A DNA stretch of 64,000 nucleotides, taken from NCBI RefSeq assembly GCF_040833985.1, contig NZ_CP162139.1, positions 186,001 through 250,000 on the forward strand, written 5' to 3'. Under the pieces are notes generated by a model that did no database searches, had not been told where the DNA came from, and saw only the letters and a program-made list of their open reading frames with translations. A program made the position numbers and the translations under genes. Positions 8,881 through 17,153 of the stretch are shown here, piece by piece. Every line of letters begins with the position of its first letter. Position 1 is the stretch's first letter. Source of the DNA: Leptospira sp. WS4.C2. GTDB lineage: Bacteria; Spirochaetota; Leptospiria; Leptospirales; Leptospiraceae.

Positions 8881-8933
8881 GGATTGAAACACTAACAGGG
8901 ATTAAGTGAATTAAAACTTTTTCAAAAATTTAA

Positions 8934-8967
8934 AATAACGAAAGGATTAAACCACCCTTTCGTTATT
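8934..8967 (-). terminator. Rho-independent terminator of the antiporter gene, overlapping its stop codon
   Basis: AATAACGAAAGG (8934-8945) and CCTTTCGTTATT (8956-8967) form a perfect 12-bp stem with a 10-base loop. Read on the minus strand, the stem is followed by a T-rich tail (TTTAAATTTTT). The antiporter stop codon lies in the loop, so the last codons form half of the hairpin. Confidence 0.75.
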
Positions 8968-10656
8968 TCTCATCCCTCGAGAGATATAATCATACAAGAA
9001 TTCACCAGTGATGACTCCCGGTACAATGACCTTTTGTGCTCCGTCACTCACGAGTTTTTTTGCTTCCCCCGGTTCATCACTAGTTAAAATGATTTTTGCA
9101 TTTGGTGCGAGTTTACTAAGAGTAGACAGCAAACGATTGTTATTTGTTCCTTTTAGAAAAGAATCCGAGATGGTACAAATGACCATTGAAGCATCATGAA
9201 GGCCAATATGAGATAAGGAATCGGGATGGGCGAGGTCGGCATAAGCCCACTGGAATCCTTTGTTTGTGAGTTCTTCTTTAAATGCTGGGTTGTAGTCGGC
9301 TATGATGATTCGTTTGATGAGTGATGGAGATAAGTCTTCCAAGTAATCCACAAAGGCACGAGCAATGCGAAAGTATCCGAGAACAATGATGTCTCGAACC
9401 ATTCCATCTCCGTGTCCGCCATGTCCACCGTGACCTGACTTATCCTCTTTGGATGATTCTTCGGTTTGGTCAGAAATTCCGATTCGAGCGAGAAGTCTTT
9501 CGAACGTGGCTGCAATGTTATGGTTGAACATGATGATGTATGTAGATAGAACTGAAGCAATGATGGTAGATGTTAAGATCACTGCTTGGAGTTTCGGTGT
9601 GATGTGTTCGAAACCTGCACCTAGCGCAAGTATTACGAGAGAGAATTCTGAAATTTGTGCTAAGTTTAGGGCAGTGAGAAATCCATTCCGAACGCCTTTG
9701 TTGAGTTTGATGATGACAGGGGCAATCGTGATCATCCTGACAAACAACATAAGGGCGATGATTGCAGCAGAGAGTCCGATCACTTCTAAACTAGGAAGGG
9801 GAACTTTTAGTCCGAGAGCTACAAAGAATAAAGTCACAAAAAAGTCTCGAATTCCGATGAGTTTAGAAATTACATCGGCTCCATAAGGAAAAGCGGCAAT
9901 ACTCATACCGGCAACGAGAGCGCCCATTTCTTTAGAAAGACCTGCTTCGCCTGCGATCCCGCAGACAAGAAAACACCACATAATGGATGTTAAAAGGATT
10001 AACTCTGGGCTACTGGCGCAAGCTTTGTACAATCTTGCGAGAACATAACGGCTGACACTAAAACTAAATGCGATCAGAAGTACGATGATCCCGACAGAAG
10101 TCAGAATTTTTAAAATCTCTGGATTGTTTAGGTTGGGTTGGACGCCCATAAACAAGATGGCCCAGATGTCTTGGAATACTAATACTCCCACGGTCAATTT
10201 TCCTGAGAGAGTGTTGATCTCTACTTTGTCCTGTAAGAGTTTCACAACGATGAGTGTAGAACTTAAAGAGAGAGCCACTGCAATGTAGAGAAGGTCAAAT
10301 TTTTCAGAACCAATGGAGAGACCAAAAAAAGGAAACACAGAATAAACAAAGGCTACAGAAAGAGTGAATTGGAGGATACCTAAGGTAAACATGGCCTTTC
10401 CCATTTTTGCAAGTTCTGCTAAATTGATTTCCAATCCAATAATGAATAACAAAAGAATGAGTCCAATCTCTGAAATAAGTTCAATACTTGCTTCGTTGGT
10501 GACAAGTTCGAATCCCATTTCCTTTCCCAACATAGCTCCACCGATAATATATCCTAAAATTAACGGCTGTTTGAGGACTCTGGCAATGTGACTTAAGACT
10601 GTTGCGAAAATAATACTAAGACCAATGTCTTGTAGTAATGACTCTTCCCCGTGCAT
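8947..10656 (-). CDS. KefB-like monovalent cation:proton antiporter (CPA2) with RCK-like domain
   Basis: A 569-residue protein. The first about 385 residues are a CPA2 antiporter domain with some 12 membrane helices (FIIGLEINLAEL, GALVAGMSIA, FFVTLFFVALGLK). A His/Gly-rich linker (HGGHGGHGDG, 409-418) leads to a TrkA-N/RCK-like domain (about 421-540). The dinucleotide motif there reads GYFRIA (427-432) where GxGxxG is expected, so two glycines are lost and NAD binding is doubtful. Such proteins exchange K+ or Na+ for protons across the inner membrane. It is preceded on the same strand by the export operon, 77 bp upstream. The ion is not determinable. Confidence 0.88.
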   Translation of the reverse strand: MHGEESLLQDIGLSIIFATVLSHIARVLKQPLILGYIIGGAMLGKEMGFELVTNEASIELISEIGLILLLFIIGLEINLAELAKMGKAMFTLGILQFTLSVAFVYSVFPFFGLSIGSEKFDLLYIAVALSLSSTLIVVKLLQDKVEINTLSGKLTVGVLVFQDIWAILFMGVQPNLNNPEILKILTSVGIIVLLIAFSFSVSRYVLARLYKACASSPELILLTSIMWCFLVCGIAGEAGLSKEMGALVAGMSIAAFPYGADVISKLIGIRDFFVTLFFVALGLKVPLPSLEVIGLSAAIIALMLFVRMITIAPVIIKLNKGVRNGFLTALNLAQISEFSLVILALGAGFEHITPKLQAVILTSTIIASVLSTYIIMFNHNIAATFERLLARIGISDQTEESSKEDKSGHGGHGGHGDGMVRDIIVLGYFRIARAFVDYLEDLSPSLIKRIIIADYNPAFKEELTNKGFQWAYADLAHPDSLSHIGLHDASMVICTISDSFLKGTNNNRLLSTLSKLAPNAKIILTSDEPGEAKKLVSDGAQKVIVPGVITGEFLYDYISRGMRNNERVV

Positions 10657-10733
10657 AGAAACCTTCTTTAGGGAAAAGTTTAGAGATTCATTGAGTAGTG
10701 AAAGTCGTTTTTTTTTCTGAACAATAAAACGGA

Positions 10734-12236
10734 CTAAGGAAGGGGAGAAATCTGCAAAATGGAAGCCGTTGCTGCTTGGAAATGGGCAATGGCTACGTGA
10801 TGATCGTACAAAGCCTTAATTTCACGGACTGCTGCTTCTGCACTTGTCTGTTCTCTAATATTCACAAATAGTAGTGTTGAGTCACCAAGCGTAAATCGTT
10901 CTCGTTCCATCTCTTCTAACTTTCGCGCTAATTCGACTTCATTTTGCGTAACAGTAACACGTTTTGCGGAAGCAATCACCTCAGAAATGGAATCTTGTAC
11001 TTCTGTTTTGATTTTGTCTTTTGAGAATTGTAACTCTTGATCGAGTTGGGCTATCTTTGCTTCGGCAGCACCGATCATCCCTCTTGGGCGTTTGGTTTGG
11101 ATGGGCAAATTGAGAACAAGCGATGCTTCTAGTTCTGGCTTGGCTCTTGTGATAGAGCCTGGTCCAAAGTCTTGAGATCCGGCAACCACCAAATCCACTT
11201 GTGGTTTCAGAGCATTGTAGCCCATGTCTTGGTCAACACGAACTTTGTCTCGTTTGAACTCAAAGTCTTGTAATTCTGGCCTATACTTCCAAGCGAGTTT
11301 GATGCTCTTTTCTAGTTCAAGTTTTTTATACTCAATGGGTTTGGGAAATCCTATGGGCAAACGATCCGTTGTGGGAAGGATTAAATTTCCATCGGTGGCA
11401 CGTAGAAATAAAGATAAATCAATTGCTGCTTTTTGCATCTCGCGTTCCGCAGAAACAAATTGAGACTCTCTTTGTAAGATGGCACGATCGTTTTCTGTTC
11501 CTTCGATTTTGGGAATATCACCTAACTTAATTCGTTGTGCGATTTGTTCTTGACGATCCTTAGCGATCGCTAACAAGTCTTTGTTGACTAAATACTCTTG
11601 TCCACTCGCTACCCATTTCCAATAACGTTTGGTGGCTTCTTTGATGACTTCGATTTTTAATTTTTGAATGGAAAGTTCTGCAAGTCTACGGTCAAGATCA
11701 GCTTTTTTAATATCAGCTCTGTTTTTATCGATCTCACGGTTACGCATCAATGGAAAGATGGCACCGGCCCGCACTTCTCCATAATCATTGGTTTCTCTTC
11801 TGCCGTCATATACTGGGAATTTACCACGCCCAATTCGGTATCCTGCAAAAAAGGAAGTTCCCCCAAGTGGGGTTGGTTTTTCAAAGACTGCATCTGCTGC
11901 ATTGTTTGTATAGTAACCCAAAGGTTTTGTAGTTCCCATGGATTTAAATTGTAAATCAAAAGCCCCTTCGGCAGCGAGGTAATTGTATTCTGCTTCTGAT
12001 AAAAGTTTTTCAGCCGCAAGAACAAGTGGATAAGATTTTTCTACAGATCTAAGAAGTTCTTCTAGTGTGAGTACACCTGGTTGTTGGTTGATATAATCCT
12101 GCGAATAGATATTGGGTCCGTGTAAGGAATCAAACGGATCACGTGTAGGATCTGCTTCGATGACAAAGGAGAAAAACATTCCAAAAGGACAGAGTATTGC
12201 GAGTAGGGATCGTTTTAACGTTGATATCATTTTCAT
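10734..12236 (-). CDS. TolC-family outer membrane efflux/export protein
   Basis: A 500-residue outer-membrane channel component. A signal peptide of about 28 residues is followed by a mature part rich in long amphipathic helices, typical of OEP/TolC proteins, with paired repeats starting near LTLEELLRSVEKSYPLVLAA and RLAELSIQKLKIEVIKEATK. It would trimerise and link to the HlyD protein to make a trans-envelope tunnel. Its start overlaps the stop of the hlyD-like gene by four bases (ATGA), so translation is coupled. It is the third gene of an ABC-HlyD-TolC operon. Confidence 0.9.
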   Translation of the reverse strand: MKMISTLKRSLLAILCPFGMFFSFVIEADPTRDPFDSLHGPNIYSQDYINQQPGVLTLEELLRSVEKSYPLVLAAEKLLSEAEYNYLAAEGAFDLQFKSMGTTKPLGYYTNNAADAVFEKPTPLGGTSFFAGYRIGRGKFPVYDGRRETNDYGEVRAGAIFPLMRNREIDKNRADIKKADLDRRLAELSIQKLKIEVIKEATKRYWKWVASGQEYLVNKDLLAIAKDRQEQIAQRIKLGDIPKIEGTENDRAILQRESQFVSAEREMQKAAIDLSLFLRATDGNLILPTTDRLPIGFPKPIEYKKLELEKSIKLAWKYRPELQDFEFKRDKVRVDQDMGYNALKPQVDLVVAGSQDFGPGSITRAKPELEASLVLNLPIQTKRPRGMIGAAEAKIAQLDQELQFSKDKIKTEVQDSISEVIASAKRVTVTQNEVELARKLEEMERERFTLGDSTLLFVNIREQTSAEAAVREIKALYDHHVAIAHFQAATASILQISPLP

Positions 12237-13582
12237 TTGAGTTTCTTTTTTCCATTATTGTCATCTAACAAAGATTTAATTTCAGGATCATCCATTGGTA
12301 AGTTAGGTGGAAAGTCATTGAACCTTCTCCAAAGTTCGTAACCAACACTCACACGATTGAGAAAAATCCAACCTTTGGCTCGCACACCTTGACGCAGGTA
12401 ACGACTAGAGGGCCACTCTCTATCATCTCTGTCAGGAATCACGAGAACTCGAAAATTTCCAGAACCGTTGTCAGTGATGTCTACCAGTTTGACAATGCCA
12501 CCGAAAGTGCCTACAGCGGTCTCTGGCCAACCACTGATTTGCAATACGGGATACCCTTGGAATTGCAAACGAACTTTTCTTCCTTCCCCAACGAGCGGAA
12601 TGTCGTTGCCTGAAATAAAAAGTTCTATCGCCTTGTCTTCGGAATCCGGAACGAGAATTGCAACTCCATCTCCTTCTTTGACTTGTTGTGTGTCGGGATT
12701 CACCAGAATTCTCATGATGGTTCCGTCTCTCGGGGCAAATACTTCTTGGTTTTCTTGCCTGGATAACCTGGCTTCGAGTTTGGGTAGGTCTTCCAAAACA
12801 CGGGCCACCTCCGACTGCGCCGATGCCAAAGAGGCTTTGGCATCATTAATCGATGCTTCTGCATCTTGGGCCACTTTGCCTGTATCACTATACAAAGCCC
12901 TTTCTTCTTTGACTGCAGCATCAAAAGTTGCTTTGGCACGATCGAGTCCTGTTTCCGCATTTGTATGTTCTAATTCTGCAAGCTCTAAAGTTCTTTTGGA
13001 AGTCAGACCTTTTTCCCATAATTGTTTTTGACGGTCTAGGTTGAGATTGGCAGTTTTTAAAGCCGCTTTTGCAGCATCTACTGCTTGTTCGCTGGCTCGC
13101 ACTCGGTCTTTGGCCATCATCCTTCTAGAATCAGCTGCATTCACAGCACTTCCCATCGATGAACGTAAACTGATAATTCGAGAACGAATGTTGTCCTCTC
13201 TGGATCTAGCAGCTTCTAATCGTTGTAAGAGGGCATTTTTTTCTTCCCGAATTCGATTGATAAAGTTAGGATCATTGTCGGAGATATCGATGATAGGATC
13301 TCCCTTTCTCACTCGAGTCCCTTCATGAACATGCCATTTCACAACACGTCCACTAATGGGAGATTCAATGACTTGTTGACGGTCCAGTGGCGCATAGGCG
13401 ACCACTCTTCCAAATCCCATAGTGGTTTGTTGCCAGGGAACATAAAGAAGGATGATTACACTTAAGAAAAAAATAATGGTGAGGAGATAAGCAAGGCTTT
13501 GCGCTGGCAGAGCCGTTTGCACCAATCGATAAGAAGGTAGATTTTTATAAAGCTTCCATTTCTGTGATATTTCAGTTTTCAT
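12233..13582 (-). CDS. HlyD-family periplasmic adaptor (membrane fusion) protein
   Basis: A 449-residue adaptor with one membrane helix (about residues 29-49), a split lipoyl/barrel-sandwich domain (SPISGRVVKWHVHEGTRV before, FAPRDGTIMRILVNPDTQ after) and a long coiled-coil hairpin (about 110-270) rich in Ala, Lys and Glu. It bridges the inner-membrane exporter and the TolC-type channel. The C-terminal beta-barrel region includes VRLQFQGYPVLQISGWP. It sits nine bases after the ABC gene and overlaps the TolC gene. The length and the large coiled coil match type I secretion adaptors rather than small RND ones. Confidence 0.91.
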   Translation of the reverse strand: MKTEISQKWKLYKNLPSYRLVQTALPAQSLAYLLTIIFFLSVIILLYVPWQQTTMGFGRVVAYAPLDRQQVIESPISGRVVKWHVHEGTRVRKGDPIIDISDNDPNFINRIREEKNALLQRLEAARSREDNIRSRIISLRSSMGSAVNAADSRRMMAKDRVRASEQAVDAAKAALKTANLNLDRQKQLWEKGLTSKRTLELAELEHTNAETGLDRAKATFDAAVKEERALYSDTGKVAQDAEASINDAKASLASAQSEVARVLEDLPKLEARLSRQENQEVFAPRDGTIMRILVNPDTQQVKEGDGVAILVPDSEDKAIELFISGNDIPLVGEGRKVRLQFQGYPVLQISGWPETAVGTFGGIVKLVDITDNGSGNFRVLVIPDRDDREWPSSRYLRQGVRAKGWIFLNRVSVGYELWRRFNDFPPNLPMDDPEIKSLLDDNNGKKKLK

Positions 13583-13591
13583 ATGCTAACT

Positions 13592-15850
13592 TTAAGTGTT
13601 TACCTTTACGGAATGGGAATCGTTTTCTAAACGTAATACTTGGTCCATTTGAGAAAGAACATTTGGTGATTTGGAAACAACGAGGAGTGTCCAATCTCTA
13701 TTCTTCTGTAATAAAACTTTGAGAGAAGCCGATAGAAGATGCGGTGGTAATTGGTCTAAGTTTCCGTCGATTAACAATAGTTTTGGTTTCCCAACGATCG
13801 CACGGGCTAAGGACAGGATTGTTGTTTGGATATTGTCAAAAGGATGACCAAAAGTTAAAAGTGGAGTATGGATTCCATTTGGTAAAGATTGGATTGTTTC
13901 CCAAATGCCCAGTTCGTCTAAGAGTTCTCTGATTTCGATGAGAGAAATTTCTTCTCTTCCGACTCGAATGTTTTCCAGGATGGTTCCTTCAAAGATTTCA
14001 TTTCCTCGGATTAAATAAGTAACAGAATGAATTTGTTCCTTGGAAACTTCATGGATGTTTTGGTGGTTATATTCCACAACACCGGATGTTGGAGTTCTTA
14101 TACCACATAACAGATCTAAGAGGATGTGTGCGTCATAGGGAGTGTTGGAAGATACACCTATGGATTTCCCTGCAGGGACCTTCCATTGGAATTGGTGGAA
14201 AATTTTATGGCCATTGGATAAGGAATAATGAATTCCAGACAACTGGACTTGGATTGGGCCGTTCGGAATTTCAAATTCTACCGTTTTTACAGGGATTGTA
14301 GGTAAGTGGAAAACCGAATTGATTTTGTCAACGGCTGCAATCAAACTATAAAAACTATCCAACTGTTTTCCAAATTTAGATATATCGCTAAGAACTTTGG
14401 CGATCACAAGTTCCGCTGCTACGAGTTGACCAATGGTGAGTTGCCTATGGATTACTAAATAACCACCTAATCCAAGTACAATGGCACTTGCAAAAGCTTG
14501 AATTCCTACAAGACCAATGATTTGGCGAATGTAATTGTAAAAATATTTTTTTCTAGCATATAAATAGTCCCTAATTAAAGAATCAGCTCGGTCCAGGGCA
14601 AAATTAGATCCAAAGGTAGAGTGGAATAGGGCGGAATGCCTGGATATTTCTTCTAACCAGGCGGCCACTTTGTATTTTTCTTTTGATATTTTAATATAGT
14701 TTTCGGCAGCAGGTTTTCCCAATCGATAGACTACCCAATAACCACCGATGAGTAAAATGATAAAGGAAAATACAATAAAGATGGGATGATAGAAAGAAAT
14801 CAGAATAAAACCAATCACCGTCGTTAATACAACGGAGAGTCCATCCACGAGAAGTGAATGAATGGATTTTTGAATGGTCATCGTATCAAAAAACCGATTC
14901 ACAAGCTCAGGGTTGTGGTGTTTGTCTAAGACATCTTGACGAATTTTGGGAAATTTAACGGCAAACTCAGTTGCGATTCTTACGAAAACACGCCTTTGCA
15001 AAATTTCTACGACATAGATTTGGATGGTTTGCATGGCACCTGCAAATCCAAGAAAAAATACAACTAACAGAGTCAATATGATTACAGGTTGGATCATCAC
15101 TCCAAAGGCTACGATATTGACAAGAGACGATGTGGCTACAGGAACAACAAGCGAGAGAATTCCAATTCCCACACCGTAAATAAAGACAATCCAAACATCC
15201 TTGGATTCCATTTGAATCAAATGCGAGATTTGTTTTAGAGCAATTTTAACAGCGGAATCAGTCTTGGTTATCTCTTTGTTTGTTGAAAAAGGAAAGGTAG
15301 GCTCTGCTACGAGCCAATCCACATGGTCTTTATTTGATTTAATTCCGATGAGTTTAAATAATTCCTTTTCGGAATACCATTCTGCTTCGGCATCTAAGTT
15401 ATGCAGAGATTTGATTTGATAAGAGGAAGTTTGGTAATTTAAAATTGCATAGAATTCGGGAATGTTACTCTCATCGTTCAATTTTTGAAACACAAATGCT
15501 GAGTCTTTAGTGATGTACGATCTTATGTCTAGTAATGTCTTTTGAACAATGTTTAAGCGGATTTGGTATTGGTGTGATGCGGCAAAAAGAAAATCATAAA
15601 AATTGTTTTCTGTGAGTGGTTTGTATTTGCTACGAAGGGAACGAAAACCTTCGATGATTTGACTAGGGACTGAATGAATGTGTAAGGACTCAGATAAAAA
15701 ATCCAAAATAGACTTTGCTAAATCTTCATGGGAAGAAAGTCTTAAGGGGAGGTTTTCCTCTTCAGGTCTGAAGAGTTGGTTCTTTAAATGAAATACCAAA
15801 AAATGTAGAAATTTTAACATACGAATTGTGATTCGGGGATTAGACTCCAC
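13592..15850 (-). CDS. ABC exporter-like protein with degenerate nucleotide-binding domain
   Basis: A 752-residue protein: an N-terminal soluble region (1-215), an exporter transmembrane domain with six helices (about 219-490), and an NBD-like domain (532-745). All ATPase motifs are altered. Walker A reads GVSSNTPY (565-572) with Lys replaced by Pro. The Q-loop Gln is Arg615. The signature reads FDNIQ (671-675) in place of LSGGQ. Walker B is LLLIDG with Gly696 replacing the catalytic Glu, and the H-loop His is Lys727. The surrounding fold (GTILENI, LARAI) is kept. It is first in an operon with HlyD and TolC partners. It cannot be expected to hydrolyse ATP as a homodimer; it may pair with another ABC protein or work differently. 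Confidence 0.88.
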   Translation of the reverse strand: MESNPRITIRMLKFLHFLVFHLKNQLFRPEEENLPLRLSSHEDLAKSILDFLSESLHIHSVPSQIIEGFRSLRSKYKPLTENNFYDFLFAASHQYQIRLNIVQKTLLDIRSYITKDSAFVFQKLNDESNIPEFYAILNYQTSSYQIKSLHNLDAEAEWYSEKELFKLIGIKSNKDHVDWLVAEPTFPFSTNKEITKTDSAVKIALKQISHLIQMESKDVWIVFIYGVGIGILSLVVPVATSSLVNIVAFGVMIQPVIILTLLVVFFLGFAGAMQTIQIYVVEILQRRVFVRIATEFAVKFPKIRQDVLDKHHNPELVNRFFDTMTIQKSIHSLLVDGLSVVLTTVIGFILISFYHPIFIVFSFIILLIGGYWVVYRLGKPAAENYIKISKEKYKVAAWLEEISRHSALFHSTFGSNFALDRADSLIRDYLYARKKYFYNYIRQIIGLVGIQAFASAIVLGLGGYLVIHRQLTIGQLVAAELVIAKVLSDISKFGKQLDSFYSLIAAVDKINSVFHLPTIPVKTVEFEIPNGPIQVQLSGIHYSLSNGHKIFHQFQWKVPAGKSIGVSSNTPYDAHILLDLLCGIRTPTSGVVEYNHQNIHEVSKEQIHSVTYLIRGNEIFEGTILENIRVGREEISLIEIRELLDELGIWETIQSLPNGIHTPLLTFGHPFDNIQTTILSLARAIVGKPKLLLIDGNLDQLPPHLLSASLKVLLQKNRDWTLLVVSKSPNVLSQMDQVLRLENDSHSVKVNT

Positions 15851-15880
15851 TTGACAAAACGTAGTTCTAGATTTTCTATT
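15851..15880 (+). promoter_or_regulatory. Candidate promoter for the yceI-like gene
   Basis: A perfect TTGACA (15851-15856) lies directly next to the divergent ABC-gene start codon. About 17-18 bp downstream is a weak -10 (TTCTAT/TCTATT, 15874-15880). AGAGG (15888-15892) then precedes the ATG at 15898. Only 47 bp separate the divergent start codons, so the promoter of one gene must overlap the other gene. Confidence 0.45.
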
Positions 15881-15897
15881 TTCCAGTAGAGGTTTCT

Positions 15898-16503
15898 ATG
15901 AAAATTTTTCACTCGATTTTGATAATCATCACACTCAGCGCCGTGGCACAATTGACTGCACAAGAAAATTGCACATACGAATACGACCCATCGCAAACCT
16001 CTTTAGAGTGGACAGCGTTCAAATTTACTGAAAAAACAGGTGTTAAAGGTAAATTTGATTCGATTAAAGTAGCCGGCAAACAAAAGGACAAATCAAAGTT
16101 TGGTGCTGTAAAATCTTTGCAATTCCAAATCGATTCTTCTTCAGTCAACTCAGGTGTACCTGACCGAGATGGAAAAATTAAAAAATTCTTTTTTGGTTCT
16201 GTGAAAGGAAATAAAAAAATCTCAGGATCTTTTTCTGATATTACTGCCGGGGAAACCGGAACTGCAAAATTAAATTTACGTTTTGGAAATTCTAAAACAT
16301 CTGTTCCAGTAAATTTTGTTTGGAAAGATGATATTGTTGAAGTTACAGGATCTGTGGATGTTTTAACTCTTGGTTTGCAATCAGGACTTGGTAAGTTAAA
16401 TGCAGAATGTAATGACTTACACAAAGGTTCTGATGGGGTAAGCAAACTTTGGCCTACTGTTGATGTTAAAGTTGTTTCAACCATAAAGAAAATTTGTAAA
16501 TAG
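15898..16503 (+). CDS. YceI-family periplasmic protein
   Basis: A 201-residue secreted protein. A signal peptide (about 1-21, ending near LTAQ) is followed by a YceI-like lipocalin-type beta-barrel domain. The opening YEYDPSQTSLEWTAFKFTEK is the usual YceI beginning (a 'D...S...W...K..' pattern). Family members bind isoprenoid-like lipids in the periplasm; some are stress or pH induced. Two Cys residues are near the ends (NC at the start, IC at the end) and might pair. It has its own promoter-like TTGACA and faces away from the export operon. The ligand is unknown. Confidence 0.86.
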   Translation: MKIFHSILIIITLSAVAQLTAQENCTYEYDPSQTSLEWTAFKFTEKTGVKGKFDSIKVAGKQKDKSKFGAVKSLQFQIDSSSVNSGVPDRDGKIKKFFFGSVKGNKKISGSFSDITAGETGTAKLNLRFGNSKTSVPVNFVWKDDIVEVTGSVDVLTLGLQSGLGKLNAECNDLHKGSDGVSKLWPTVDVKVVSTIKKICK

Positions 16504-16515
16504 TTTACGATTCCA

Positions 16516-16550
16516 AAATCGCTTCATAGATTATATATATGTAGCGATTT
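16516..16550 (+). terminator. Possible terminator hairpin after the yceI-like gene
   Basis: AAATCGCT (16516-16523) pairs with AGCGATTT (16543-16550), and CATA with TATG inside the loop can extend it. It lies 12 bases after the stop codon. The following bases (GTTGGATTATGTGTTTTG) are only modestly T-rich, so its efficiency as an intrinsic terminator is uncertain. Confidence 0.4.
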
Positions 16551-16681
16551 GTTGGATTATGTGTTTTGAATTTCTATGATTCTGTAAATCTTGGATTCAT
16601 ATTAGAAAATCCGATTTTATCTTTTTCTTTTGCATTGATCGAAGATTAATCTTCAATAAATTAGATAGGAAAATGTTTTTA

Positions 16682-17071
16682 ATGAGCAAAGAGATCGAAA
16701 CATACAACAAGTCCCAATCACCTGCGGAAAGAGATATTTGTAGTGTTCTCTATGAGGAAATCAATTTACATCTCTCGAAAGCAGAAAAGAAAATTTGGCA
16801 TGCACACCCGGTTTGGTTTTTAGAAGGGAATCCCATTGTTGGTTATAGCAAACTTAAAAATTGCATTCGGCTTCTCTTTTGGAGCGGGCAAACTTTCGAA
16901 GTGAAAGGGTTAGAACCAGAAGGTAGTTTTAAAGCGGCTGAAGTTCGTTATACGGATGTTAGCCAAATCAATAAAAAAGATTTGAAACGTTGGCTCGGTC
17001 AAGCAAAGAAAATCCAATGGGACTATAAAAACATAGTCAAACGGAAAGGTGTCTTAGAACGATTGAAGTGA
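16682..17071 (+). CDS. DUF1801-domain protein
   Basis: About 129 residues. IWHAHPVWFLEGNPIVGYSKLKN and the following IRLLFWSG match the DUF1801 (YdhG-like) fold, a small alpha/beta domain with a conserved W-x(n)-P pattern; related proteins have no firm biochemical role. AGGA at 16667-16670 is 11 bases before ATG 16682 but only two before ATG 16673, so the later start is preferred. It is a single gene in a run of small plus-strand genes and has no signal peptide, so it is probably cytoplasmic. Confidence 0.75.
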   Translation: MSKEIETYNKSQSPAERDICSVLYEEINLHLSKAEKKIWHAHPVWFLEGNPIVGYSKLKNCIRLLFWSGQTFEVKGLEPEGSFKAAEVRYTDVSQINKKDLKRWLGQAKKIQWDYKNIVKRKGVLERLK

Positions 17072-17153
17072 TAGAGATGTTTTACTCGGATTGAATTTTT
17101 TTCCATTCCATTGGGAAACCAGATAAAAACGAATCAATAAGATAGGTAAATAT

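Noticed and set aside
12468..13031. Long plus-strand open frame opposite the HlyD gene
   Set aside because: It is antisense to a well-supported HlyD coding region and encodes a Ser-rich, domain-free product.
15909..16484. 191-codon minus-strand frame opposite the yceI-like gene
   Set aside because: It is a mirror of the YceI frame with no motif or start signal.
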